Notes under the pieces: generated by a model
What the model was told of the DNA's origin: nothing
What the model saw: only the letters and a program-made list of their open reading frames with translations
Database searches by the model: none
In this document: one piece after another, positions 9,505 to 23,039 of the stretch
Layout: every line of letters starts with the position of its first letter
How positions within the stretch are numbered: position 1 is the first letter of the stretch
Made by a program: the position numbers and the translations under genes
DNA from: Pomphorhynchus laevis
Taxonomy: Eukaryota; Acanthocephala; Palaeacanthocephala; Echinorhynchida; Pomphorhynchidae
NCBI GenBank assembly: GCA_012934845.2
Contig: WNNJ02000853.1
Span: 143,096-207,095 of the forward strand
Direction: 5' to 3'
Length of the DNA: 64,000 bases

Positions 9505-10385
9505 GATTGATCTGGAACTGGATTGTTCTGGAACTGGATTGATCTGGAACTGGATTGATCTGGAACTGGATTGATCTGGAACTGGATTGATCTGGAACTG
9601 GATTGATCTGGAACTGGATTGATCTGGAACTGGATTGATCTGGAACTGGATTGATCTGGAACTGGATTGATCTGGAACTGGATTGATCTGGAACTGGATT
9701 GATCTGGAACTGGATTGATCTGGAACTGGATTGATCTGGAACTGGATTGATCTGGAACTGGATTGATCTGGAACTGGATTGATCTGGAACTGGATTGATC
9801 TGGAACTGGATTGATCTGGAACTGGATTGATCTGGAACTGGATTGATCTGGAACTGGATTGATCTGGAACTGAATTGATCTGGAACTGGATTGATCTGGA
9901 ACTGTATTGATCTGGAACTGGATTGATCTGGAACTGGATTGATCTGGAACTAAATTGATCCTGAACTGGATTGATCTGGAACTGGATTGATCTAGAAATG
10001 GATTGATCTGGAACTGGATTGATCTGGAACTGGATTGATCTGAAACTGGATTGATCTGGAACAGGATTGATGGGAACAGGATTGATGGGAACAGGATTGA
10101 TCCTGAACTGGATTGATTTGGAACTGGATTGATCTGGAACTGGATTGATCTAGAACTGGATTGATCTAGAACTGGATTGATCTAGAACTGGATTGATCTG
10201 GAACAAGATTGATTTGTTACTGGATTGATCTGTTACTGGATTGATCTGGAACTGGATTGATCTGGAACTGGATTGATCTGGAACTGGATTGATCTGGAAC
10301 TGGATTGATCTGGAACTGGATTGATCTGGAACTGGATTGATCTGGAACTGGATTGATCTGGAACTGGATTGATCTGGAAAATGAT
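9505..10385. repeat. 16-bp minisatellite, roughly 50 copies
   Basis: The unit GATTGATCTGGAACTG repeats head to tail with few changes. Units between about 9950 and 10240 are more varied (GATTGATGGGAACAG, TCTAGAACTG, TCTGTTACTG), while both ends are homogeneous, which suggests recent expansion on both sides of an older core. Because 16 is not a multiple of 3, frames free of stops read as a 16-residue repeat on the minus strand; I do not regard that as a gene. A lone half unit (GGATTGATGGGAA) sits near 11046. Confidence 0.95.
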
Positions 10386-11693
10386 TGATTGTAAGTAGTT
10401 TATTGAGTAGCCAAGAAAGTTCTAGCTTTATCAATAGTTGTTATTATATAGCTATTTTTCAATTTGGTAAGTTCTAAATACTTATCTTTATTAATTTGAT
10501 CTTTCCTTATATAACTGTTTGTTATTTTCATTTTTTAATTTTATCAAATATATAATCTTTCAAAATTTTAATCTTAGATGTATTTAAGCTTTCGTTATTA
10601 ATCAGCTTACCTGATTATTATTTGATCATTATGTATATCTTTACGAGTAATAACAATGCGCGCCTAGACATTTCATGCTATGAATTACAAGATAATCGAT
10701 ATATGCGCACATTTTTTGACATCAATGTTTCTCAGTACATGCTTTGTTGTATGCCATCAGTTTGCTTTTCACCACCTTTGAATTGAATGAAAAACGCAAG
10801 AACAGCAAGTAATGTGAAAGAATTGTGATTGTTGAAGAAAGCAAGTTGGTACCGTTACAAACTTGCTTTCCTCGGAAATTTGCTATTCGGAGGAATTAAA
10901 CCGCGAGCTCTTAAGCTACTCAGGAACAGTGCATCGATAACCTTTAGGTCACAATTAAAAGAATATAGATCATATCATAAATAATAATAAGTATAAATCA
11001 TATATTTTTATGGACTTTGTCTATATGTTTGTATTTTAAAATTTCCTGGATTGATGGGAATCTTAGCAAATTAAATATTTGTAGTTCTGCTAAACCATTT
11101 ATGGTAGTTCTCAAAATTTAGTTGAGCGTATGTCACAATAAAGCTTATAATCTTACGAAACTATTTTGCTAGAATCTATTCTATTGTTGCATTGATCTGT
11201 AACAGGCATATGCCATTAATCTGTCCATGCAACAGATGTATGACGATGATCGAAACACATTTTAGTTGTCTAAAAATTTATTACACTGAAATAGCTTAAA
11301 TATTAAAGCAACAAGGTAGTCAAAGTAGGAGTTGCATTCCTATAGATCACTTGAGAAAATTAAATTTATTAAACAGACTGTTTAAATTTGTTAAACAGAC
11401 CTCGAGCCCCACCACAAGTACAATACAAGAAATATGTAACTCTTCGACTATAATGTATCCAGCTCTTTGTGAATTTGAATATCATTGTATGTTATAAAGT
11501 TTTAAATTAATTGTATCTATTATGACAAACTTACATATTATCCATTTTCGTTCTAAATGCTAGGCGGAATTTGCCATTACACACTTTCAATATTTATTAG
11601 TAATACCCCTTATAAGCTTCTCTTATTTTAAAAATATGAATTACATTGTAATATGTATTACATTATATTTTAAATATAACAATATATTACAAA
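10386..11693. other. AT-rich spacer, no gene recognised
   Basis: No convincing exon or element is visible. A hairpin with an 11-bp perfect stem lies at 10837-10870 (GAAAGCAAGTT / AACTTGCTTTC). Confidence 0.45.
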
Positions 11694-11726
11694 CAAACTG
11701 GACAGTTAAAAAAGCTGTCCAGTTTG
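11694..11726. repeat. Perfect 12-bp hairpin at the edge of a LINE relic
   Basis: CAAACTGGACAG pairs with CTGTCCAGTTTG across a 9-base loop. The right arm is the first recognisable sequence of the relic that follows. Confidence 0.85.
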
Positions 11727-12590
11727 CAGAGTTTTATCACTGAGCTTTCTCGTGGCAGTTCACGGTTGAATATACTGAACGCCCACGACTCTCTCGTCAT
11801 CCTCCGCAACACAATCAACCTACAAAAGATTGGCTTCCTGCTTCGTTGCTCTCCCTTATTCCGGAGCGGGAAAATCTTGAATTTCGACTTCGAAGTGCAC
11901 CGGCTCCTTAGCTCCATACTAAACGTGCCACTCGACGACGATGCCTGGGATCAATTCACATTATCGATTTGACTCAGCAGTCTCGGCTTTCGAACTACGC
12001 ACGAGACTGTGGTTATAGCTTTCGGATCGTCAGTATGTGGCTCTGACATGTTGAAAATCTTGCTAAGGAATTGCTTGCCTGCTACAATCCGAAAACCCAG
12101 GCTTCGTTAATGCCTTCACGCGATGACGCGCTGAGTTTCATATGGTTATCCCACGGGAACCAAAATATCAGAAACGGTTGATAACCGAATACTATAACGC
12201 ACGTTACTGGCGTATGCTTGATGAAGCAACGACCCCGGCGTCGCGATCTCGTTTGATTGATTTTGATTTATAAAGTCCTCGTGCGAATTTCTAGAGGCTC
12301 TGTCTATCACCTCGGTAGGCACACGCATGGATTACCAATCCATCGCCTTATCTGTGGCACTTAAACATGGTGTTCACTGTAGCGAAACATACCGGTGCAT
12401 ATGTGAACAAGATGTCTAAGGAATAGTGCACACGCTCTCAACTGCAACAAATGCTTATAGCGCTTCCATCGTCAGTGAATGTTCTGCTGCGCACCACCCT
12501 AGCTGAAACTTGCATCCTAGAAAATTCACACTTTTTTCCGAGTACCGCCTTTCGTTTTGTTGCCTTATGCAGTGGATCAGCGTCGCAGTA
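11727..12590 (+). mobile_element. Relic of a restriction-endonuclease-type LINE (C-terminal part)
   Basis: The frame at 11724-11970 has a block (ILNAHDSLVILRNTINLQKIGFLLRCSP) that aligns with the intron 7 relic near 18950-19080 ([13 protein letters not shown]) and with the region after the RT of this family. Both are followed by a segment around DDAWDQFTLSI / [15 protein letters not shown]. The downstream sequence up to about 12590 is less AT-rich than its surroundings and probably continues the element, but it is too decayed to read. Confidence 0.6.
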
Positions 12591-12899
12591 CAGCTGGAGA
12601 ATATTATTACATTAATAATATATTATTATATTTAGTTGATAATGGATCGCTTAAACACTATCATCTATTGTAAGTTAAAGCATATGTACTTTTATCCAGT
12701 TAAGTGTAAACGCTTTATATCCTTTAAGATTTGGGTTTAAAACGAAGCACTTAGTGAAACATTAGATAAATTATTTTATACTTAAATTTTTAAATGTTTT
12801 AATTGTAAAGGTATAAAGAACCCACATAATTTGTAGTTCAGCAGTGAATGTTATTGGGAAAGTTAACAATTTTTATAGCAACTCTTATTTAAATTTTAG
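12591..12899. other. 5' flank of the importin alpha gene
   Basis: AT-rich sequence with no readable frame. It ends in AG directly before the start codon at 12900, preceded by a T-rich tract, so the start codon may be the first triplet of an exon behind a 5'-UTR intron or a trans-splice acceptor. Confidence 0.45.
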
Positions 12900-15800
12900 A
12901 TGGACCGGAGTCGGATCAAGGATTATAAATATCGCGGCAAAGATGCTCAGGTATTAATTAAGCGTGTGATTAATTTTACTAAGTTATTATTTTAGGAACT
13001 TCGAAGAATGCGCACGGAAGTTACGACGGTTTTACGTAAGGTGATTAACAAAAAGCCTGTATTTTTAATATCTTTTAAATCTACTCAATACCAACTTATC
13101 AACCGCATTCTAATTTACATTTTTGTTATAAGAAAATGTAATTTAAACCTATACGGGTTTAGTGTTTGATTTAGTTTTTAATATTAAAATTATTATTTTT
13201 AAGTGAAATTTCTTTACAATTTAATTTTTACTAATTTTTGTTTGTTTAATTTCACAAAATTAAATTATAATATCCTTAATTTACTTAATGATAGTTTTGA
13301 TATCTGATGATGGTCATATACTGAACGGTCACATTTTATGCAATTGTTTTCAATAACGACATGCACTTTTTATACACTATTTTGTTTTTGTTTGATTTAA
13401 TAAGTTATTTAAACTACTATTTTCTTATAATAAATTACAATTATACAATAACTTATTATCACAATATAATTATAATTTATACTGGACATTTCTGATATGG
13501 GTTGGCAAATTAAATTCCTAATTTTTACACCATAAACTTTGACCTTATTTATATTATTAGACCTAATATAGTCTTATTCATGCTATTTTCAAATCTATTA
13601 AAAAGTCAATCATAATTTATAAATATTATTTTCAACCTGCAGTCAATGCGTGATGAAGTAATGCAAAAGCGTAGAAACATTGACAACGATCAAGCAGATG
13701 ATCAATTAAGTGATGATCTATGCAGTAAATACAGACCAAAGTTTGAGCTTGTTGAGTTGGAACGCAAGGGTCAAAGTTCAAATCCAGCTATTAAGTTGGA
13801 AGCTGTGAAAGAGACGCGGTAAGTTGTAATTTATATCAATTGAAATTATTTTCAATAAATGTCAAACTGATTTTATTAAAATTATTAATTATTTATTATT
13901 ATTTATTGATACGTTTACTAAATTATTGAATTATTTATTTAAGATATTAATTAATTATTAATGATTTTATTGTTATTTTATTAAATCATTTCTACATTAA
14001 ATGATTAAATTTTAGCTCGATATTTGTCGTAATCTTTCGATAATTTAGTATTTAATAGATCCAAAATTTTTCAATAATTAATTATTACAACAGCTATGTA
14101 CTACTTAAACTAGTGGTCATCAAACGTTTTTACATTCGTGACTGAAAGAATGATGATACCATAACGTCTCTACATATAGAGTGAAAGCTTTAGTCATATA
14201 GCGTGTAAGTACTCCTTAAAGATCTTTTGTTTTAATAAGTAGTTGAATTTATATATGCTTTATCAAGCTAATTTAAGTCGCCGACCATAATCAACAGAGG
14301 TTGCTAGTCTGATGCGCGAACCCTGACTTAAATGATAATATAATAAATTTCTTTAGACAAAATTTAGATTTTCGCATCTAAATTTTACTTTAAAGGAATT
14401 GAAAGAAATTTAATATTAGCTGTTTATGTAATTACCTGAGCTTTTAATCATTTTATTATTTTAAATATACAAAAAATATAACCTTCGTCATCTAGAGTTT
14501 AGATTATAGATATTTCAAATGTCACTATTTATGTAAATTACATAAATAGTAAATAGTAAATTTATTTATGTAAATTATCTGAACGCCTAATATTGAGTTA
14601 ACGAATTTGATTTAACAAGCGTTTACTGTTTAATAAATAAGGTGTATTTTTTGTTCATTCAGTCAGTGAAAAATTATTCATTCAAATGTTACTGAATAAA
14701 ATTCAGATGAATTTTATTGAACAACTCATTTTTTACAAAATATATTTAATAAGTGTTTACCATTTATTATAAACTTTTAATGACGGAATTAAAAGTTATT
14801 CATTTTCAAGAGAATTACAATTGACCTTCTATTATGTACTTAAATATTTTGACATCATAATTAATATAAAAATATAAAAAAATTATAAAAATAGAAAGAT
14901 ATTTTAATTGAAAAAAATTAAATGCTTTAATTCACCTTTTGATCTACATAAGGTGAATGTTGTTTAAAATGAAAATAATTTTAAATATATATAAATAGCC
15001 TTATATTCTTAAAACAATTTGTCAAATTTTGACGACGGAATTACGATAAAAATTAGTTCTTTATTAATTGAAATAATCGAAGCTACATTTATAATTTATC
15101 ACCCGCAATTTTGTTATTAATTTTCGTATTTACTTTTAAAAGAAAGCTGTTATCAGCTGATCGAAATCCACCGATAAACGAAGTCATCAATTCCCCGATG
15201 TTTAATATTTTGATAACATCATTAAACGACGATGAAAATCCAACGCTACAATTCGAAGCAGCATGGGCATTAACCAACATTGCTTCTGGTGAGGCTACAC
15301 AAACACTGGCTGTTGTTCAAGCAGGGGCTGTGCAAGGTCTCATTCGTTTATTACGCTCTCCACATGCTAACATTTGTGAACAAGCGGTTTGGGCATTGGG
15401 AAATATTATTGGTATGTAATTGTCTCTTTTTTTAATTTTGCATCGATTACATTACTTTTAAATCTTAAATGGTTCCTTTTTATTTAATTTCTCCTACACT
15501 TGTTTATTTTGAAAGTGACTATTATAATATAACATTGCATTTTTTGTATCTAATTTTTGTCAGTTTTCATGACATTTTATTTGATTTCTACGAAGAATTT
15601 TGTCATTTAGAAATGCCAAGAGATCACTGATAATTAAATATTTACATATTTTTATTTTTTCAAAACGCCTCTTTAACAATTACATATTCATCTAATAATA
15701 TCGTTTGATGTTTCTTCCTTGGTTTAAAATAAAATATTTTTCCATTTAAAACGTTTTTGTAACATTTCAATACATTTTATCAAAATATTATATTTTTACA

Positions 15801-18800
15801 AATTAATAATTTAATTGCAGTTCTGATGACCAAATAATAAAATTAAGTGAAAAATAAAGACAAAGGTTTCAAAGGCTTATCAAATATTTTTACATAACTT
15901 AAAGTAAAAACAAAAATTTTATAAACTCAAAATTTTAAATTCAAAATTTAAATATTGATTTAAAATTTTATACCAATTTCGATTGATCTTGATATTGATA
16001 CACAAGAATTGTTTTTTTAAATGGGTTTACAAACGATTTGTATCTGTTTAATCGCCTTTGGTAAATATTTATTATTTTTAGGTGACGGCCCTGATTGTAG
16101 AGAGTATGTTGTTACTCAGGGCTTTATTGAACCTTTGTTGGCATTTATAAATCCCGATACACCACTGTCGTTTCTTCGAAATGTTACATGGGTTATTGTT
16201 AACCTGTGCCGTAATAAAGAAAAACCTCTTCCGGATATATCAATGATACAAAAGTTGATACCATCACTGATTTATTTAGTACATCATACCGATAATAGCG
16301 TATGTTTCCTATTGATATTTCCAATCAACAAAATAAAATCTCTTTAGGTATTAGTTGATACAATCTGGGCCATTTCGTACATAACCGACATGGGATCATC
16401 TTATCTTCAGGTAGTTTTCATTCATTATCTATTCATAATTTTTACTATTTTATTTTTTCTTTATAACAAATATGCTTTTTAAACATTACTGTAATGTGCC
16501 CTGTATAATAATTACGGGTTTTGATAAAACTAACTCAATTTCATTGCTTGTAAGTCAAATTTTTATTTGGTTAAATGTGCAGATAACTCAATTAATATAT
16601 CTTTTAATATAACTCAAAGTTATCTAGTGCTAATCAATTTAGTAGGATTTGCAAGTGAAACTACAATATTTTTCCATATTTTATCAGTTGAAACAAAAAA
16701 CAAATATTTTTAGTTCTATATTAATAATATCATCAATATTATATTAGATATACGTATATTAGATATAATAGATATATTATATCTAATATAATAGATATAT
16801 TAGATAATACAAATAATATAAAATAATATAATAATTATAAAAATGAAAGTAATATAATAATATAATAATAAAATAATATTGTAAAATAATATATTTTGAT
16901 AGATCATACCTTCGAAATACACAAAATATTGAACAAGTGAAAAACATAATAATATAATATCATCAATATTATATTAGATATACGCATTCATCAGTTAATA
17001 TATGCAAATATTCTAGAATATTCATTAAAATTTAACTCGTACTTCATTTTTTCATTTATGTAAAATTCAAAGTAGTCTTTCAAAGGGTGCCATATTGTAA
17101 AGCAATTGTATGACAATTTTATATCTGGTAGCCAAATTTATATTCTTTTCTGTCATTGTTTAGTTAATAATCGATTCAGAAATTGTTCCTCATATTGTTC
17201 CAATGCTCAATCACACTGATTTGAAAGTAGTCGCTTCTGCTTTGAGAGCTATTGGTAATATTGCGACAGGGACACATCATCAGACCCAAGTTGTAGTCGA
17301 CAACGGTGTGCTTAAATACCTACCTGTATTACTTGAACATAACAAGGAGAGAATAAGAAAGGAAGCAACTTGGTTGTTGTCTAATATAACAGCGGGAACT
17401 GAGGCCCAACTTCAATCAGTTATTGACGAAAACCTTATACCTAAAGTGGTATACTTCCTCGAGCACGTAAGCTTATTTTAATTAGCAACAAGAACCAATG
17501 TATAAATACTTTATTAGATAATTGAATATTTTTTATTTAAATTTAATTTACTCAGTTTATAATCCTTTATTTTATTAAATCGTGTGTAGTTTAATTTAGC
17601 CAAAAGGTTTTCTGTTCGTCGACACAATTGCAATTCTTAATTATAATATCATCCAAATCATAGTTTTATTTGAGCTCTGTAATTTATCAAACTAAATTAA
17701 TGTTTTAATCATTCAAATACATTTATTTTAATCAATTTTATAAATTAAATATAATTGACAACAATGTTTGATCAAATTTAAAAAAGAATCATGGAATATT
17801 ACAAAGTAAATTAATAATATATAAGCCAACAGATACCGCTGTTGGCTTAGACTAGAATTAAACTGTGTAGATTACTGTAATCAACTTCAATACGAATCAG
17901 TGCTTTTAAGATACTAAACTAAAGTTATATTTACTAATACCAGCCTTTTTAACGGTTATTTGAATTGATATCATTTACTTCTAAGTAACATTCGATGTTG
18001 CATAGTAAAAGCATATTCAATTATTTTAGTGGTTTTTGAAAATATTTTTATTACCGAAAAACCAAGTATATATAAATAAATATATTTATTTATATATAAA
18101 TATAAATAAATATATGCAACAAAACAATTGACTGGTTAAAAAATTGTTCTGGATATAACTACATACAATGATTTTAAAATAGTGCCACAAATAGTGCGAT
18201 AACAAGCATAAGAATAATTTTGTTAGAACGAATAATTTTTCGTTCTAGTTTAGGCTACGAAGAATCGTAGCCTAAACTAGAACGAAAATTTTTTTAATTG
18301 TACAATTGATTACAATAAAAGTTCTAATCGTTCAACATTATTACAAATTATTACAATTATTAATTATTAATTATTACAATATAAATACTTACAAATGCCG
18401 TTGTGGAAACTGGATTTCCGCAATGCCTTTAACACTATCAGCCGCGATTACGTACTCGACAAAGTTGCCCGCTTAGTTCTCGAGATTTACGATCTCGTAA
18501 TATGTGTTACGACCGTTCCAATAACCTTTTTTTAAGAGCGATGTGATCCCATCTTGCGAAAGCGTTTAACAGGAGGACCCCTGGATCCATTGCTATTTTG
18601 TCTGGGCACTAACAACTTAGCACACAGCATCATGTCATAGCTAAATATCTGGTACCTGTGCGATCGCATCTTGGAAGGCACCTATAAAACTGTTATATGT
18701 GGTATTAGCAAAACATGCGAACTCGGATTGAATATGGGCCTCACTCTAAACACTGAAAGTTATGAGATTATCACAGATTACGAGGATCTAGCTCATTGCA

Positions 18801-21800
18801 TTGCCTCTCATCTCCATGGTTGCAGTGCTGTTCCCTAGCCATCGCCACCTCCCTTGATGTGCCAATTGGAAACGATTACCAAACCAACGCCGCCCTAGAT
18901 GATGTCATTAAGGAGTTAGTCACGGCTGATAAACGCTTGTCAGGACTGAGTCGCCACGATGTACTGGTTCTGCTGTGTCATTGTTTATCTCTCCCGAAGA
19001 TCGGATTTTTTCTGAGAAACGCACCGTGCTACAATAACTCTAAACTAGATGCATTTGAGGAGGAAATCCCTAGTTATTGGAATGCGTCTTGAATGTCTGC
19101 TAAACGGCGATGCCTGGAGACAAGCGACCCTACCTGTTAAACTCGGAGGGCTTGGAACTCGTCTATTTAGGCATACTGCCATATCCGCATTCGTTTCTAC
19201 TGTCGCTGACGCGGCCGACCTTCTTAATCTACTGCCAAATTGTCTTGTTAAATTTTCGGGTGAGTCTGACCCGGTATACAAGGATACCATTGCAATGTTG
19301 TTTGCCGATTTCGGGTGTACCTAGCCGTATGTTCGTAAAATTCAAAAACAATAGTCAGAAATATTTTATGTCGCGGTCTAAAACAGCTTTTTGGCAAGGG
19401 CACAGTCGCGAGCACTCTTGATTGGAATATCGTCCAAACATTCTGGTGCATTTTCGGAGGCAATCCGAATCTCATCGATAGGAATTTGACTTTACCATAC
19501 ATTGACGTTGGCGGTTTATTTTGTCTGGGTGTTCACGGTAGCCAAGCTTTTAAATGTGTTAGCGGAAAGCACGTGGTGAGTGGGATTACACATGTTCTAG
19601 ATTGCTACCGGCATCTACTACACTCTGCAGTGAAAAACCTGATACGGATGGCCCTAACAGCTGTAGGTTATCCGTAAAGACTAGAGCTTGCGGGACTATT
19701 GAGAAGTTACGCTAAACTCCTGATGGTGTAACTCTGTTTCTATGGGAGGCCGGTCGTGTGCTTGTGTGGAACTTAACCTGTCCCAACACACTTTCGACAA
19801 GTCATCAAGCACACACCGTCACTGCTGCCGGGTCAGTTGCTATGTTTCTGAGGAGAAAAAGATTGTCAAATATGAAGTCCTCGATGAACCTCAATAGGCT
19901 TTAATTTCAATAACAGTGGAAACTCTAGGTGCGCTATGGCCAAACTCATCCAGCTTCTTTGAAACACTTAGAATAAAGTTCATCAAGGCAACCGGAGCCC
20001 GCCGCACTTGGACGTGGCTGATTTAGCAGACCAGTGCAGCCATACATCGTGGCAACGCAGCATGCTTTTTTGAGGCGACTGATGATGCATCTCTCCCTGC
20101 GTTTGAATCGATCTGATTCATAACTAAGTTAAGATTAGTAACTTTTTGGGTCCCATTTGCAAGTAACCCTGTTTGACATTTGTATCTTATTTAAAACCAA
20201 TTATAAACAATTATAATTTAAATTAATATCAGAATAACTTTAATATTTTTCTTGGATTTTTAGCTTTAAGGCACGATACTGACCAGAATTTTCTTTTCAT
20301 TTTTAAATAAAAAGTTTCTTTTTACCTAATTTTTTTAATTTAGTTTCAAGTCTTTTTGCATATACTTGATAAAAAGTGTTTTTAAAATTTCTCTTTTAGG
20401 CAGAATTTGCGACCAAAAAAGAGGCCGCTTGGTGTATTTCTAATCTAGCTGTTAGCGGTACCAGAGATCAGGTAATTTTATTTCAAACTTATGTTAATAT
20501 AACGAATACTCAAAATGCATTTTAAATTTAAATGTTAGTGACTGAAAACTACATCGTTGTGATGTGTCCCTTGACGTAATAATTCCGGATTTCTAATATA
20601 TAAAAATTTAGGTCCGATATTTGTTACATTGCAACGCAACAGTTCCACTTTGTGGTCTTTTGAGATGCAATAGTCCTGAGGTAATCAGAGTTTCACTCGA
20701 TGCAATCAGTAAATTGCTCGCAAATTGTACGGAGGATGAACTTAAGACCATAACACTTCTGATCGAAGAATGCAAAGGACTGGATGCCATTGATTCGTTG
20801 CAACATCATGTTAACAAGGACATCTACAGACTGGCTTATGACGTACTCGACACTTATTTCCCAGACGATGAAGACGTACAGGTATTTATCATTTGTTATA
20901 GCAATTAATGATAATTTTTGAAATTAAATGCAAAATATTACTTTGTTTAAATGAATAAACTTTGTTTAAATTCGTATTAAATTTTTTGTTTTTCCTTTTT
21001 TAAATTGAAACATTAAAAAATACATTTAACTTTTTCTAATGTAAAAATTAAATATATTTACTTTTACTAACAACGTTTTACTTTTTAATCCATTGTTAAT
21101 CAATAGCTCTATTACTGTATTTAAATATAAGTTGGCGAATATCTGAAGAATATGAAAGAATATTTATGACAATATTTTATTCATTTTGGCATATCATTTT
21201 TATTATTCTTTTATAATTTAAAATGTACGGAAAGGGTGATGCCGCAACCGTTCCAGCCGACGAGAGCGACGCGAAACGCATAGAGGATGTTGACTAAGAT
21301 CAGGAATAATCTGCATGATTGAACAATATTGAACATTATTGTGGAATAATGTGATGCTGATTGATTATTCCAGAACGTTTAAATATGAATAAATATAGGA
21401 ATAATCTACATGATTGAACAATATTGAACATTATTGTGGAATAATGTAATGCTGATTGATTATTCCAGAACGTTTAAATAAGAATAAATATAGGAATAAT
21501 CTGCATGATTGAACAATATTGAACATCATTGTGGAATAATGTGTAGTTTCAACATCTGTAACTTATTTTACTGCCTCTTCAACTTGTCGATTGAAATTGA
21601 ATTGTTGTTTAAACAACAACTGAATCAAAATATTATTTTATAACTAATATTATATTATAATATGTAAAAAAAATATATTATATATTTCAAATATTATATT
21701 ATAAAAATAATAATATTTTATATAATATTTTATGTAAAATAATATTAATTAATACATTGATTATAATTTTTAAATAATCATTAAATTATTCTAAGTTAAT

Positions 21801-22572
21801 TATAAAATTAATTACAAACATTAACAAAAAAATAAGCATGATCAGCTTCGAGAATCATTTTCTTTAAATGAAAATAATTCACAAGTTAAAAGAGATGATA
21901 TAAAAATTGTAATGATTTATAAATATTTAATATATAAAACAATATAAATTAATAATATTTTATTAATTAATAATATTATAATATTTTCGAAACTAAATAA
22001 TAATTTTTATACATTATAATTACTGTATATTTTAATATGGTTACTAATGAAAATAGGTTAAACTAATATTTATTGGTTTTTACTATTGTTATATATTTTT
22101 AGTGTCAAAAACTTATTCTTTGATTTAAATTGAATTTCTCATTATAAATATTAAGTTTTATAACAATATTATAACAATATTAAGTGTCTTTGCCTGTAAC
22201 TGAACAAAAACAGTTATTCGCTGCATATTTTATGAAGTAAACGAGCGAGTAACTATTTGAAGTTACTCGCTCTATTTTCTCAAATTGCTCTTTATAATTT
22301 TAAAATCTTTGATTATAGATTGCCCTGATGAGGACGATACTCCCAATTATCGCCCTAATAATCCAAATATGATTATTAAATTATATTTTTTGCTCAATAT
22401 CTTTCAGTTATTTACCATCTAGTTATCCTCTATATTAACTTTAATTGTTGTTTAGACTGCTGATGAATCAGTGGGAACGATACTATCAGAAGACAATAGC
22501 AATATATCGACGGACGGTGGCAATCAAAACGGAGGATTTACTAACAGCAGTCATAATCCATTTAATTTTTAA
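12900..22572 (+). CDS. KPNA4: Importin subunit alpha, KPNA3/KPNA4 type
   Basis: The protein is the adaptor that binds classical nuclear localisation signals in the cytoplasm and links them to importin beta. I read ten coding exons with GT-AG boundaries and consistent phase: 12900-12950, 12996-13040, 13643-13818, 15143-15411, 16082-16299, 16348-16410, 17164-17466, 20400-20471, 20612-20881, 22456-22572 (527 codons, the usual family length). Exons 1-3 give the importin-beta-binding domain, with basic clusters [11 protein letters not shown] and MQKRRN. Armadillo repeats follow with the NLS-groove W/N pairs: [87 protein letters not shown]. The end is acidic then Asn-rich and closes in [26 protein letters not shown] and FLRNVTWV favour the KPNA3/4 group over KPNA1 or KPNA2; the exact paralogue symbol is an inference. 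Intron 7 holds a LINE relic. Confidence 0.95.
17822..17849. repeat. Perfect 11-bp hairpin in importin intron 7
   Basis: TAAGCCAACAG pairs with CTGTTGGCTTA across the loop ATACCG. Confidence 0.8.
18237..18288. repeat. Perfect 24-bp hairpin in importin intron 7
   Basis: A 24-base arm containing CTAGTTTAGGCTACGA pairs without mismatch with its complement across the four-base loop AGAA. It lies about 100 bp before the LINE relic in the same intron. Confidence 0.95.
18390..20175 (+). mobile_element. Relic of a restriction-endonuclease-type LINE in importin intron 7
   Basis: Reading the plus strand in changing frames gives [20 protein letters not shown] near 18410-18470 (RT motif), [13 protein letters not shown] near 18560-18610, [11 protein letters not shown] and [18 protein letters not shown] near 19000-19180, [18 protein letters not shown] near 19570-19620 (zinc-binding knuckle region) and [21 protein letters not shown] near 19710-19780 (the PD...D nuclease region). 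The order is that of the E and H elements. Frame changes and stops are frequent. The 3' end carries TTTTTGGGTCCCATTTGC (20143-20160), matching the end of E. It lies in the sense direction of the host gene. Confidence 0.8.
21302..21541. repeat. 95-bp tandem repeat, about 2.5 copies
   Basis: Copies begin at 21302, 21397 and 21492 with AGGAATAATCTGCATGATTG or a one-base variant. Each contains TGGAATAATGT and TTATTCCAGAACG, which can pair. It lies in the last intron of importin alpha. Confidence 0.9.
22243..22272. repeat. Perfect 12-bp hairpin in the last importin intron
   Basis: GAGCGAGTAACT pairs with AGTTACTCGCTC across the loop ATTTGA, about 180 bp before exon 10. Confidence 0.85.
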
Positions 22573-23039
22573 GAAACTATTTTAATAGCATAACAGAAGT
22601 GTTCAAATGTTAAAAGAAAACTTATTCTATGTTATGTTGTAATGTATGTACGTATTAAATAAGAGCTTATTAGTTTCATCGAAACGAATACCTATGTTTG
22701 CTTATGATGCTTTTCATAAAATATAACTGAGAAAATTCGTTTTTCTTCAATTTTTGTGTTGTGATTGCTCTATAACGTTGCATTTATAAAAGATTAGTTA
22801 GTGATATGTATGTGGGAGTAGACCTTATGTGTTGGTATTAATATTGGAATTGATATCTATTCATTTAATTCAATTTATTTATAAATTGACTCATGGGTAT
22901 TTAAAATAATTTATTATTTAAATAAATTAATAATTAATTTAAATTAATGTAAAGAATACATGTGTATCGAATGGTTAATTAATGGTTATTAATGGTTAAT
23001 TAGAAGCGTTATATAAAATGTTTGATTATAATTTTGATT
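22573..23039. other. Importin alpha 3' flank
   Basis: AT-rich and without a frame. It should contain the 3' UTR; TTAAATAAGAGC near 22656 is the nearest thing to a polyadenylation signal and is not a canonical match. Confidence 0.4.

Noticed and set aside
9505-10385. CRISPR-like array
   Set aside because: The repeats are contiguous without spacers, and the window is eukaryotic.
10150-10434. Minus-strand open frame with a repeated 16-residue peptide
   Set aside because: It is the translation of the 16-bp minisatellite; a unit without stop codons gives long frames automatically.
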